A stretch of 64,000 nucleotides of DNA from Neckera pumila. Lineage: Eukaryota > Streptophyta > Bryopsida > Hypnales > Neckeraceae. Below are positions 1 to 9,600 of the stretch, piece after piece; the stretch's first letter is position 1; every line of letters begins with the position of its first letter. Under the pieces are notes generated by a model. It made no database searches. It was not told the DNA's origin and worked only from the letters and a program-made list of their open reading frames with translations. The position numbers and the translations under genes were made by a program. The stretch is from positions 34,887,413-34,951,412 of the forward strand of contig OZ018410.1 of assembly GCA_963969595.1 (NCBI GenBank), in the 5' to 3' direction.

Positions 1-1555
1 TAGGTGGAGTGTGTGGTGGAACGTAAACAGAACAAGCTAACTGAAGCTATCGAAGCTGGAGAGGAGCTTCGAGACCGACGCAGGCTTGTGGACCTGATTG
101 AGGAGGCCACTGTGTCGCCTGAGAAAAGCCTGGGGTTGCTGCAATCCTTAAAAGCTCTGGTGCGCTCTTTCGATGCTAACGTGCCCACCGCCTTCGACAC
201 TTTGTTCAACAAGGCTGAAAAAAAATCACTTGCAGGTGTGGAATTTTATTTTCGAAATAGTTCTGTGGTATCTTTTTGGAATTGTAGAATTAGGTTTTAT
301 TAGTGTGATTTCGAATCTTGCTTTTTGAGGAAGGAGCAATCCGACGAACCCGAGATGATCTGCCTTGCCTTGTTGTGAATTCGATCAACTTACATTAGGG
401 AGTACGGCGTCTTCAGGTTTCCTCGTGATTGTCAATTCATTGAAATTGACTACAGTGTGTATCTAATTGACAAGGATCAGGGAATAATTTCTGAAAAATC
501 ATAATCCATGCACAAGCTTAATTTCTGCAGTATCTTAAAATTGGAAATCTGGAATTAGGTCTTACTAGTGCACTTTTGGGTTTTGGCTGAGCTTCATTGA
601 CGAATCGTAAGTCGTAAGTCGATTGCGAAAGGGAGATTTTGAAATCAAGCAAAACTATTTGAATTGTGGAGAATTTTATGTGGCTTGAAAGATCTTTCTG
701 TTTACGCATTTTTCTGAAATCTAACTTAATCACGAATTGCTGAAAGCTTTGTTCAAGGTGCTGATGAAAAGTCTCTTGACAGATGCACTTCCTCGCAGTT
801 CTACTTATTGATGAACTATTCATGCGGTCGAAGCATTTCCGGTCGCTATTAGTTCCAAAATTCGAGATGTTCATGCTTCTCGCGATTGGGTACAGAGACG
901 ACTACCCTCTTCCAAAGCCGCCAGATCGAGGAGAACCACAAGCATGGAGCTTGTAAAGAAGTGGAATGACACCTTCGGTGTGCACTACAAGCAAGTCCGC
1001 TTGGGGTACAAATATTTGAAAAAGACCCTTAGGCTGCAGTTTCCCAATCTTAGGGCAGCAGCTGTGTTGGCGGAACAGCGACAAGAAAAACTTGCAAGAA
1101 CACAGGTGTACTCAGCAAGTGGCGTGTTCTAGTACATTTGAGTGCCGGCTACTTTTATGTCTTTGAGAAAGCCTTGCAGGAAAGGATTACGTAGGGTGTG
1201 TAGTTTTGTTGGAATACGTTTGATTTATGTTCCGCTTATCCGAACCTGAGTATCTGAATATCTTGTATCCAGGCACTGATCCAGAAGAAGTACAGGAGGT
1301 TACGCCAAGAATTCCCTGAACTAAGAGCAGAAGTTCAACTAACTGTGAATGGAATACTTGAATGCTGCAAGATACTCGCACCGGAGATTGTGTCGGCACC
1401 AGAAAGCAATGAACCTGTTCTGGAGGCTGGTCTGGAAACTCTTGAATCTGGAGACGAGGATGAATATTAAGCATATGGTGATTCCTGTCTGAGGCGGCAA
1501 GGTCATGAAGAGGCTCCTGTCGAGGTCGCTGTTTCTGAGAAGCCGGTATGTATCG
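1..1555 (+). pseudogene. UVSSA-like gene, N-terminal fragment, decayed
   Basis: Three exon-like blocks resemble the N-terminal VHS-like part of UVSSA, which in other eukaryotes stabilises CSB during transcription-coupled nucleotide excision repair. Block 1 (7-235) is a helical segment ending in EKKSLA. Block 2 (about 799-1105) reads LLIDELFMRSKHFRSLLVP, then YPLPKPP in one frame and MELVKKWNDTFGVHYKQ in another, so a 1-base indel lies near 907-943. Block 3 (1273-1555) reads YRRLRQEFPELRAE and ends GDEDEY followed by TAA at 1468-1470. The same frame continues after the stop to a GTATG donor at about 1556. No DUF2043-type C-terminal half is seen downstream, whereas family members are several hundred residues long. 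Frameshift, stop and missing 3' part point to a pseudogene. The 5' end lies outside the window. The family call is from memory of the conserved WN..FG.HY..LRLGY..LK pattern. Confidence 0.7.
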
Positions 1556-2281
1556 ACATTTCTTAATGAATTTCTCGCATTCTCTTGAAGTGGATATTCT
1601 GTGCTGAGAGAACGTGCTGTCACGTAGGAACTTGCTTGGTGTGGAAATTGACTGCCCTTGAAATTGATGATGTCTCTTGTTATGGAGTGGGCCCAAACAG
1701 TTTATCCGATTTGATGCACAAAAGAGACCACAGATAATTCAGCGGTGTTTGATACTCTTCGGGACCTTCATAAATTAGTGCTCTTAGGGCCACCCAGGAA
1801 TAGCTATCGGTTCTGATGCGGGTGATAGTCGACCTCGAGAAACCCTAATCCAGAGTTCCCGGCGTTCTCGCTCCCGGTGTTCCCCGTTGGGAACGCAGAC
1901 GTTCCCAATGTTGGGAGCGTCTGCGTTTCCAACGGGGGCCCATAAATAAAATTAAAAAATTAAAAAATTAAAAAAAATAAAAATTTGACAAGTATAAAAA
2001 TAAAATGTTGTAAAAGTTCATGTAAAAGACACATATTTTTATAAATCCATATATATAGCCATGACTTTTTAAATAGTCACTCTTTATATTGTCTAGGATG
2101 TAAGGTAATTTTAATATTTTTGCCTTTTAATTTTGATATTCCTTGAAATATATACATATTTTTAAAATCTATTACAAGCATTACTGCTTCTTCTATTTTT
2201 ATTGTATACTAATATACTAGTAATAAATCCAATGATGTTTCCAAATCAGGGGTGTTGACAACAAACAAAGCGTTAACAAAA
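1556..2281. other. gene-free AT-rich stretch with palindrome
   Basis: No coding exon could be supported here. The first 300 bases are mixed-composition sequence after the UVSSA remnant. Around 1882-1937 there is a strong palindrome, listed separately. From about 1945 the sequence becomes very AT-rich, with short A/T runs. Confidence 0.6.
1882..1937. repeat. 56-bp near-perfect palindrome
   Basis: The left arm at 1882-1908 (starting CCCCGTTGGGAACGCAGACG) and the right arm at 1911-1937 (ending CGTCTGCGTTTCCAACGGGG) are reverse complements with about two mismatches and a 2-base centre. The core motif (GCGTTCCCA / TGGGAACGC) recurs as an inverted repeat inside the MITE-like elements at 27813-27980 and 32753-33047. 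It could form a cruciform, or an RNA hairpin if transcribed. Confidence 0.85.
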
Positions 2282-2491
2282 ATTTGTCGCAAGAAGATTG
2301 CCATCGAACCATTAACAGGATTATTGGCAACGAACAAAACGTTCCAGCAACGGAAAAAGGGACTCTTCAACAAGGCAAGAGAATTAGCGGGTCTTGTGTG
2401 AAGCTCAAGTTGCTCTCATCATATTTGCAAAGACTGGACCTGAATTTGTAGAGGTTTTCATCAACGGAACTTTCGAGCAACTAGTAGAAAG
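2282..2491 (+). pseudogene. MADS-box domain remnant
   Basis: In frame from 2282 the sequence reads ICRKKIAIEPL, then NKTFQQRKKGLFNKARELAG. After a +1 shift near 2391-2394 it reads LCEAQVALIIFAKTGPEF, then FEQLVERY up to a GTATTC donor at 2492. This matches the MADS DNA-binding domain (basic KRK.GL.KKA.EL..LC stretch followed by V.LIIF), closest in feel to plant type I proteins. The expected start ATG GGT CGC appears as ATT TGT CGC at 2282-2290, so the initiation codon is lost. With the frameshift, this exon is probably dead. It lies just upstream of the modular gene at 2818 and may once have been its first exon; that link is inference. Confidence 0.75.
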
Positions 2492-2551
2492 GTATTCAGC
2501 AAAACTACATCTGTAGAGATGTAGTTACCTTAATGAACAAAGTTACCAATC

Positions 2552-2610
2552 TTCATCTCGCTAGTCAGACTCTCATCTTGCTAGTCAGGCTCTCATCTCG
2601 CTAGTCGGGC
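2552..2610 (+). repeat. three tandem 20-bp repeats upstream of TATA box
   Basis: Three consecutive copies of a 20-bp unit (TCTCATCTCGCTAGTCAGGC with few changes) occupy 2552-2570, 2571-2590 and 2591-2610. They sit immediately upstream of a TATA-like sequence, so they may be repeated regulatory sites. Function is inference only. Confidence 0.8.
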
Positions 2611-2625
2611 ATCTCAGCTCTAGAG

Positions 2626-2633
2626 TATAAAAC
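2626..2633 (+). promoter_or_regulatory. TATA box for the 2818 gene
   Basis: TATAAAAC lies 192 bases upstream of the chosen ATG at 2818 and 16 bases after the last 20-bp repeat. Spacing and context fit a plant core promoter. Confidence 0.5.
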
Positions 2634-2817
2634 TATTCATGGCACATTAGTTCTCACTTGTTGCTTGACTTCTTGCCATGGGAGCTCTTGCTTGCTTGTT
2701 TCACCATCAACTTTTCTTGTGAATTTTTGCCTCTCCGGCTAGACATTGTGTGCTGACACGTCTGTTTCAATTGTATTAGATCCTTGCTACATTTCTCTGA
2801 ACTTCAGCCAATCGATC

Positions 2818-4891
2818 ATGGTGTCTTCTTTTGATCCCAATACTGTATGCCCATCGAGTGGTGGAGTTGTTCCTGGGAGAGCTTCATATGTTCTTGATCC
2901 ACGGCCTTTACTACATGGTCCTAGTGTAGGTGATCTTCGGTCACAGCTACATGATATTGTCTATCGAGGGAGGATATTCATGACTTTTCTATCCATTTTA
3001 CTCGGAGACGATCAAGCTCTTGATGATGAAGGTGTGACTAGCAACAAAAGAGAGAAACAAGGAGGCGTTTGGAGTGGCACATCAGATTATGACACTATGC
3101 AGCTCCATGGTGGAGAGCTGGCTAACCCGACGGCTACATTCTGGCTTCTTGAGAACTTGAAGAACAAGGCCATAACTCTTGGCTTCAATAACGGTGACGA
3201 TTTCTTCAAAGTAAGACAATGTTCAAGAAATTAATGAAGTCAAGTGTGTTTGGATCTTAGATTTGCACTTAGCTAAAATGAATGGTGGAATGATTTGTTT
3301 TGTATAGTTGTGGTCCTCTTTTCTCTACATGTGTAATTTATATATAGAGTATCGACTATTAATTATTGATTCAAAATCTAATTCCTTAAACTATATACAC
3401 TACTGCATTTTGACTATATGAATTTCAACAAGTTGATTGAAATTGAGAAGTGAAGTGTGTTTAGATTGCATATTTGCTAAAGTGAATGCCATTTATTTGA
3501 TTGCATTGATCCATAATCCTTGGTTATCTGTGCTTTTAATATACTAAGTGTCGGATGATAGTTTCCAAGTTAGATTACTATGCGGAAACTCATCTTTCAA
3601 TTTAATTGTAACTCGTGCAGAATATGAAAATGGTTCTCAACGAGGTGCTGAAATTTGGTGCAAGGGCGACAGATGTAGCAAAGGTGTTTGCAAGGATGGA
3701 ATTTCATCGTGTCAAGCCTTTGCTCGTGTGGACCGAAGATCTGCGGTCAACATTACAAGGAATTGCCAAAGAAATGGAAACTAAACTTCCACTCATTGAT
3801 CCGCTCTTGCTAGACATTGAACCGAGCAATAACTCTATTCCAATAGCATCATATATCCTTGAACCACAACCTCCCAGAGTTGGTTCCAATGCTGGTGATC
3901 TTGTATTACAACTTCGTGCTAAGATTTACAAGATCGAGCAATTTCATATCTTCATATTCATTTTACTCGGGGAAGATCAATCTCCTGATGTGGATGCCAT
4001 TGTACACGACAGAGGAGGTGCCTCAAGTAGCATAGATCATGACTCTCTGCAGCCACACGGTGGAGAGCCTGTTGCTCCTATGGCAACAGTCTGGCTTCTT
4101 GAGTATTTGAAGAGGAGACAGGCAACTCCAGGTTACAATGGTAACCACTGCTGGGATGTAAGTATTTGAAAATTGAAGTGACATGGTTTTGAAACTCAAA
4201 TTTGAGATATCTAACTCAAGATCTAAATTGATAGATTGTTAAGTTCGATTTTAGTCATTTGTAGTGCTTGATTTTCTACCAGCATTTTTTATTTATAGAG
4301 AACCTAAAGCCTTAACTAAATATGTGATATCTATTTTTTAAACTACACAACATCTACTGTCGATGGAAATGTCTAGCAAGGAGGCAACTAAATTTGTGAA
4401 GTGTTTGTGACTATGTTTGGAACTCAGATTTTCCCTGTTTGTATTGAATAATTGTTATTGGATTGCATTCACTTGTGATTCTCGGTTCTCTGCACATGTA
4501 CTTTACAAAATATTAGTTACACAAAGTCTGATTTTGTAAATGAATGCAACTCTTGCAGCAATTAAGAGGGCCATTCAAAGAGGTGATGAAATTTGGTGCG
4601 AGAGCGACAGATGTAGCAAAGGCGTTTGCGAGGATGGATATTGACCATGTCGAATACTTGCTCGTACGCCCTCAAGATCTACTGTCAATGTTACAAAAAC
4701 TCAATACCATTGCTGATGATAAAAACACCAGAGAACTAATCAAAATGTTCATGCCAGATGTGGAAACTGACCCAAACATTGGCATACCTCTCGATGCACT
4801 CCCTGATAAGCTCTTGCCTGACATTGAACCGGTAGATGACGATTACATTAAATTGTCAGTATACAACTACTTTGGCAACTCTAAGGACTGA
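2818..4891 (+). CDS. unknown modular protein, three exons (A-B-A-B)
   Basis: I do not recognise this family. Exons 2818-3210, 3621-4157 and 4559-4891 join in phase 0 at both introns (donors GTAAGA/GTAAGT, acceptors GCAG) to give 420 residues. The protein is two copies of a pair of modules. Module A (residues about 27-131 and 200-310) carries GDL..QL, ILLG(D/E)DQ, HGGE, P.AT.WLLE.LK and a Gly/Asn-rich end. Module B (about 132-165 and 311-350) carries EV.KFGARATDVAK.FARM followed by L..LQ and ends in a DIEP-type acidic tail. No signal peptide, membrane segment or known catalytic motif is apparent. A TATA box lies upstream and AATAAA at 4957-4962. ATG 2818 was chosen because it is the first in-frame ATG of exon 1. 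The adjacent MADS remnant suggests descent from a MADS-domain gene, but modules A and B do not look like K-box sequence. The open frame across all exons argues that it is functional. Confidence 0.6.
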
Positions 4892-4956
4892 AATGTGATT
4901 CTATATTCTGCCAAGCCACTTGTGGCTAGCTGGTAGTCTTGTATTTTCCTCCTTGC

Positions 4957-4962
4957 AATAAA
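4957..4962 (+). terminator. polyadenylation signal of the 2818 gene
   Basis: AATAAA occurs 66 bases after the stop codon of the modular gene, a plausible near-upstream poly(A) element. Confidence 0.45.
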
Positions 4963-4994
4963 ATCTCGTTTCATTGAGTGGCTAAAGTTTGTCT

Positions 4995-5125
4995 TTTTTT
5001 TTTTAACACATGGACAATTTCCATTGAAAAGCAAACAGTACACAGAACCAAAGGAGAGCCTCCCTGGAGAGAATTTTTACATTTTCAGAGAGCTAAAACA
5101 ACGAGCATCGCAAGCAATGCTCGCT
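4995..5125 (-). mobile_element. retroposon 3' tail, copy 1
   Basis: Read on the minus strand, about 80 bases ending in AAATTGTCCATGTGTT and then an A-run match the sequence at about 33465-33560 on the plus strand. A conserved 3' end followed by an A-rich tract is typical of LINE or SINE insertions. No coding part was identified. Confidence 0.45.
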
Positions 5126-5299
5126 TTTTAAACTAAAATTGGTCTTTTTAGTAGTAACACATGCTTGTCTCAAAAATATTTTGCATGCGCATTTTGTCTC
5201 CATGGCGATGCGTGTGACTGAAAACTATTTCAAATGTATTGTTGAATGATTTTAATTCTCCTTGATCTCCTCTTGAGCCGAGCGAGCATGAAGTCTTCT

Positions 5300-6038
5300 C
5301 ATTGTACTTCCTCTCTTCAATCGAGAGATGGACTTGTCTCTGGACCATCATCTAGCCTTTGCCTCCCAGAGTTGGTTCCAATGCTAGTGATCCTTGATTT
5401 CAACTTCATGATATGTTTTATAACAATACGCAGTCTTACGGCCTTATCTGCATCCCACTTGGACAAGCTCCTGATGAAGGTAAGCCTGGCAACAAAAGAG
5501 AAGAGCTTGGTATTCCAACGACAACAGTTTGGCTTCCTGAATACTTGAAGATGAGAAATGCAACTCCTGGCTTTACTGGTGACAACTGCTTGAAAGTAAG
5601 TATCCAAGACCTGAAGTGATGTGTGTTTGGAAATCAGAGTTGCAGTAGAAAAATTGAATGATACTTATTTGATTGCATCCATTTGTGATCCTTGGTTTTA
5701 TACGTTTGTAATTTATGGAGTATCTGTAGTCCAATTATTTTCTAAGAAATCTAATTTATCAAATTATATGCAAATAGTGCAGCAGCTAAAGGTGCCATTT
5801 TGGGAGGTGATGAAATTTGATGCAAAGGCCACAAATGTAGCAAAGTTGTTCACCACGATGGAAATTGACCATGTCGAGCACTTGCTTGATTTTACAACCC
5901 GAAAATTTGCGGTCTACTTTAAAAGGAATTGTCAAGGTCATGGAAACTGGACTACCTCTCAATGTGCTCTTGCTAGACATGGAAATTGGACTACCTCTCA
6001 ATGCACCCTTGTCAGATATTGAAGACGAAGACGAATGA
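5300..6038 (+). pseudogene. degenerate third A-B module copy
   Basis: A further copy of the module pair of the 2818 gene. Module A starts at about 5362 (PPRVGSNASDP), hits an in-frame TGA at 5395-5397, and continues in the same frame through LGQAPDEGKPGNKREE and TTTVWLPEYLK to a GTAAGT donor after 5595. Module B resumes at 5783 after a GCAG acceptor (PFWEVMKFDAKATNVAKLF). A one-base insertion in the T-run near 5889-5893 then shifts the frame; the other frame gives KVMETGLPLN and an acidic end IEDEDE with TGA at 6036-6038. A 45-base stretch near 5940-6000 is also duplicated in tandem (METGLPLN / MEIGLPLN). Stop plus frameshift indicate a dead duplicate. Confidence 0.7.
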
Positions 6039-6616
6039 CAGCAAAGGATTGAATACATCAAAGTCACAAGAGTCTCAAACAAGCTTTAGTCTTCGAATCT
6101 GAGAAACGTAGATACCTTGTGTACCTCCGGAGCCATCAGATACATGAGTTGGAAATGCAACCAGTTTACTATGCTCAACATGGTTAGACGATATTGGAAA
6201 ATTTCAGAGAAAGACGATTGTATGCTCTGCTTTAGGTCGGCCATATGTAGGTTCGCTTCCTCTCTCCACTTCAATAACTGACTGCCAAACAGTGTTGATG
6301 GTTCACGAGGAGCTGCCTAACATGCATTTCTACCGGTTCAAGAAGCCATACCAGACTCGTTTTCAGTTTTTGTGAAGGACAATGTTTCACTTCATAATGC
6401 TTTATATGTATTGAATGACGTTTAGCTCTTACAATACAACACAGGTCGATTTGGCATTTAGCAAAAGCAACGGAAAAATCAAGCTGCACACCTCTTACTC
6501 CTTTCCAAGCTCTTCCAGACATGTTACATTAGACTTCGCTTCACACTTGTAGGACGCACCTAAATCTCCATCCAGCAGGGTATCTTTCATAATTCGGGCC
6601 AAAAAAAGATCGACTC
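6039..6616. other. intergenic / convergent 3' ends
   Basis: Between the dead module copy on + and the end of the TPR gene on -. No exon or repeat was recognised; it probably holds the 3' UTR of the TPR gene. Confidence 0.5.
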
Positions 6617-9600
6617 TCATCGCCCCGAGTACCGATCCACAAAGCCCTTCGCCTTTGGTGGAGCTAGATATCGTGCCTGCAGGATACCCACAAATGGAAT
6701 TAGGTTAATATACTCAGGTTGATATTGTTCTTCTTAAGTTCATTCAAACTTGCAGTGCTACCCTTGTGTATCAGTGAAAAAGTGCAGTGAAAAACCAGGG
6801 GTATGAATAAGTGTTGAAAAGTCTATTTTCTGTGGCTCAGTAATGAAAGTAGTTCACCATTTTGAATCGAAGGATAACTCTAATTTCTTTCAATATTATT
6901 ATGCAAGCCTTTTCTTGTACTACATGAAATTGACTCTCGAGGATACTGGGGTGTTTAGTAGAATGTCAACATTTAGACAACCTCATAAAAAGAATCTTCT
7001 TCATGATTAAAAAGGAGTTCTCCCTATGGTAAGAGTGATAATCCAACATTTAGCAAACCTCATGTAGAGAATCTTCTTCAAGATTCATAAGATCTCCCTT
7101 ATAGTTGCAGGAATTATAAAACATTCAGGCAACCTTATAGAGAAAATCTTCTCCATCATTCATACGGAGGCCTCCCTTTCGTTGAAGTGACCACTCAGAA
7201 ATTCAACTTCTATAAGACCTTGGGGAGACCTCCCCATAAATCATGGAGAAGATTCTCTTTACAAAGCAGTCAAAAAGCTTCTGAAATACCGGTAGTGTAA
7301 TTTTATTAAAAACAATGTTCAGTACCTGAATGAACATGCGCTCTGCATCGCCGTTCTTACCTTGATCCTTCAAAAGAATACCCTGCAATATAGAAAGCAC
7401 AGTGAAATGGTTTAGGGCTTCGGGTATACATGAAAGGACATCTGAACACAACACCCTAGAAAACTGGGGCACACATGAGCCCCAGTCTAGCTAGAGAGCA
7501 TTCATGCACCTTGGCTTTTGATCCTTCAAAGGAAGACCTTATCGTAACATTGATAGGATTAGGGTTTAGAGTTTATTCTGAAGCAAGGAATGCACACCGA
7601 TAGGCTTCAACGTTTTGAATGGGGCTTACCTTGCAGTAAAGAATGCACGTTGATAGGGTTGAGGGGTTAGAGCATGTATGAAGGGACATGGAGAGTACAA
7701 AATTCTAGAAAGCTGGAATTCACAAATGAGATATGCCAATCCAACCAGAGAAAATTGATTTGAGTCACCTTGGCCAAGTAGCCTCGGAAGTCATCAGGGT
7801 AGGAGGCGATGATGTTGTCGTAGACAGCAATGGCATCCCCAGTGTGACCGTCCCAGGTGGAGTATGCCTTCCCCAGCAACATCTCCACCTGCACAGGATC
7901 CACCCGCTCACCTGCACTAGTTCCCGACTCCGATGCTGCTGCTTTGGATTGCGAGGCTTCGCTTAGTCGAGTTCTTGCGGTAAGCATCTCCCCCACAGCC
8001 TAAAAAGGGAAAACACCACTTAGGGTTTCTATCATTCTTACACGCCATCCATTCATCTCTTCAGGTCATTGGAGACCTGAGGGAGCTCAAGCTTGATTAT
8101 TAAAGACGAGCAATATAAAAATAATATTCTTGGATTTTCTTCAACATCATATGAGCGAGAGACTTCAACCTCTTTTGATCTAACCACCTGTGATCCCAAT
8201 TTATCTATATGACAGGGTTTCAATGTGTGAAACGAGTGCAACAGTTAATATTAGTGTGGCAATATTCTAGATGTCGTGTTAGTCATAGGAAAGGAAGTTT
8301 GAGTGTATATTTGCGTATTGAGTTGCAGAAAACTCCTACGTAGTAAAACAAGTGTTAAAACTCAAGATACTTGAAAAAATACTAAAGCAAGAGTCGTACG
8401 TCAAGGTTTAAATTCAGCATAGTCGGAAATCAAGATGAAAGCAACGTGTAAATTCGTTGGTAATCAAGCATACCTCGCTTGGCTTGCTGTCTGCAAGGAG
8501 CGCACTGACAAGGCCTTGGAGCAAGCTGATGGTATCTTTTGGAGCAGCCTGTAGCCACGCAAGGCATAGCAAAACCCTCCAATGAGTTGCAACTGGTAAG
8601 ACTGGATCGATCTCAGCTAAAAGATAATAAACGCAGCTATAGACGTGCCACCTTAAGCTTAGCAAATTTGAAATTGTGATAAATGATTTGAAACTTCCTA
8701 CTACTGACAACGATCGATTCTTGAGTCTTTCAAAACGCATGTAATTCTTGCAACTTATGATGCATTGGCTAAAAATCTCATTTAAGACAAGTGCTTCCCC
8801 TTCACCGCACATAGGTATTATTGCTAGCGCTGAGTAAAAGTTGGTCACACACAAGAATGTTTCATGCAAGTCTACAAGGCATGATTACGAGGATAGAGTC
8901 CACAAGAAGGGAACCAACTTTCATACGATGTCAATGATTGCCCCAAAAACGTCTTGATTAGATCATTAAACAAATATTTAGTTCCACTAATTCGCAAGAG
9001 TAAAACACTGCAAGTGTGTTTTCAATCCAAGGAAGGTTCAATTAGATTACTGGTGGAGGATCATACCCTGATAGCGCTCCGATAGGCTGAGGCGCTGCCT
9101 GCATAATCACCAGCTTCGTATCGGACTTCGCCAAGGAGCCTCTGTGCCTCTACATCCTTGGGGGCTTTCTACATGTCATACATGATAGAAACATGAAGAG
9201 TTAGTTGTGCATGCACAGAAATTGTCAGGGTTTCCTACTTCTGCATACTTCACAGAAAAGTATGTAATAAGAATTCGGGTATAGCTCCTCTTACTAATGT
9301 GTCATATTCATTGTTGAATCTTGTTGTCAATTGAAAGGTGAGTTCAATGCATATTCGCAGTAATTATTTAGACGAAATATGAACAATTAATGAATTTCGA
9401 AGTGCTAATCACTATTGTACCAAAATCAACTTCAGGCTCTCACTTTCAGATTGTGTACACTTTAGGCAAGAATCTATGCAGGTTGCTGTTAAATAAGAGT
9501 AGCAATTCAGCATATACAGCTTATGCAAAGATCTCATCATATTTGGTCTCATTCGAGATTGTGCGTGAGGGTGCTAACTGAGATCCCAAGTTGTAGCACA

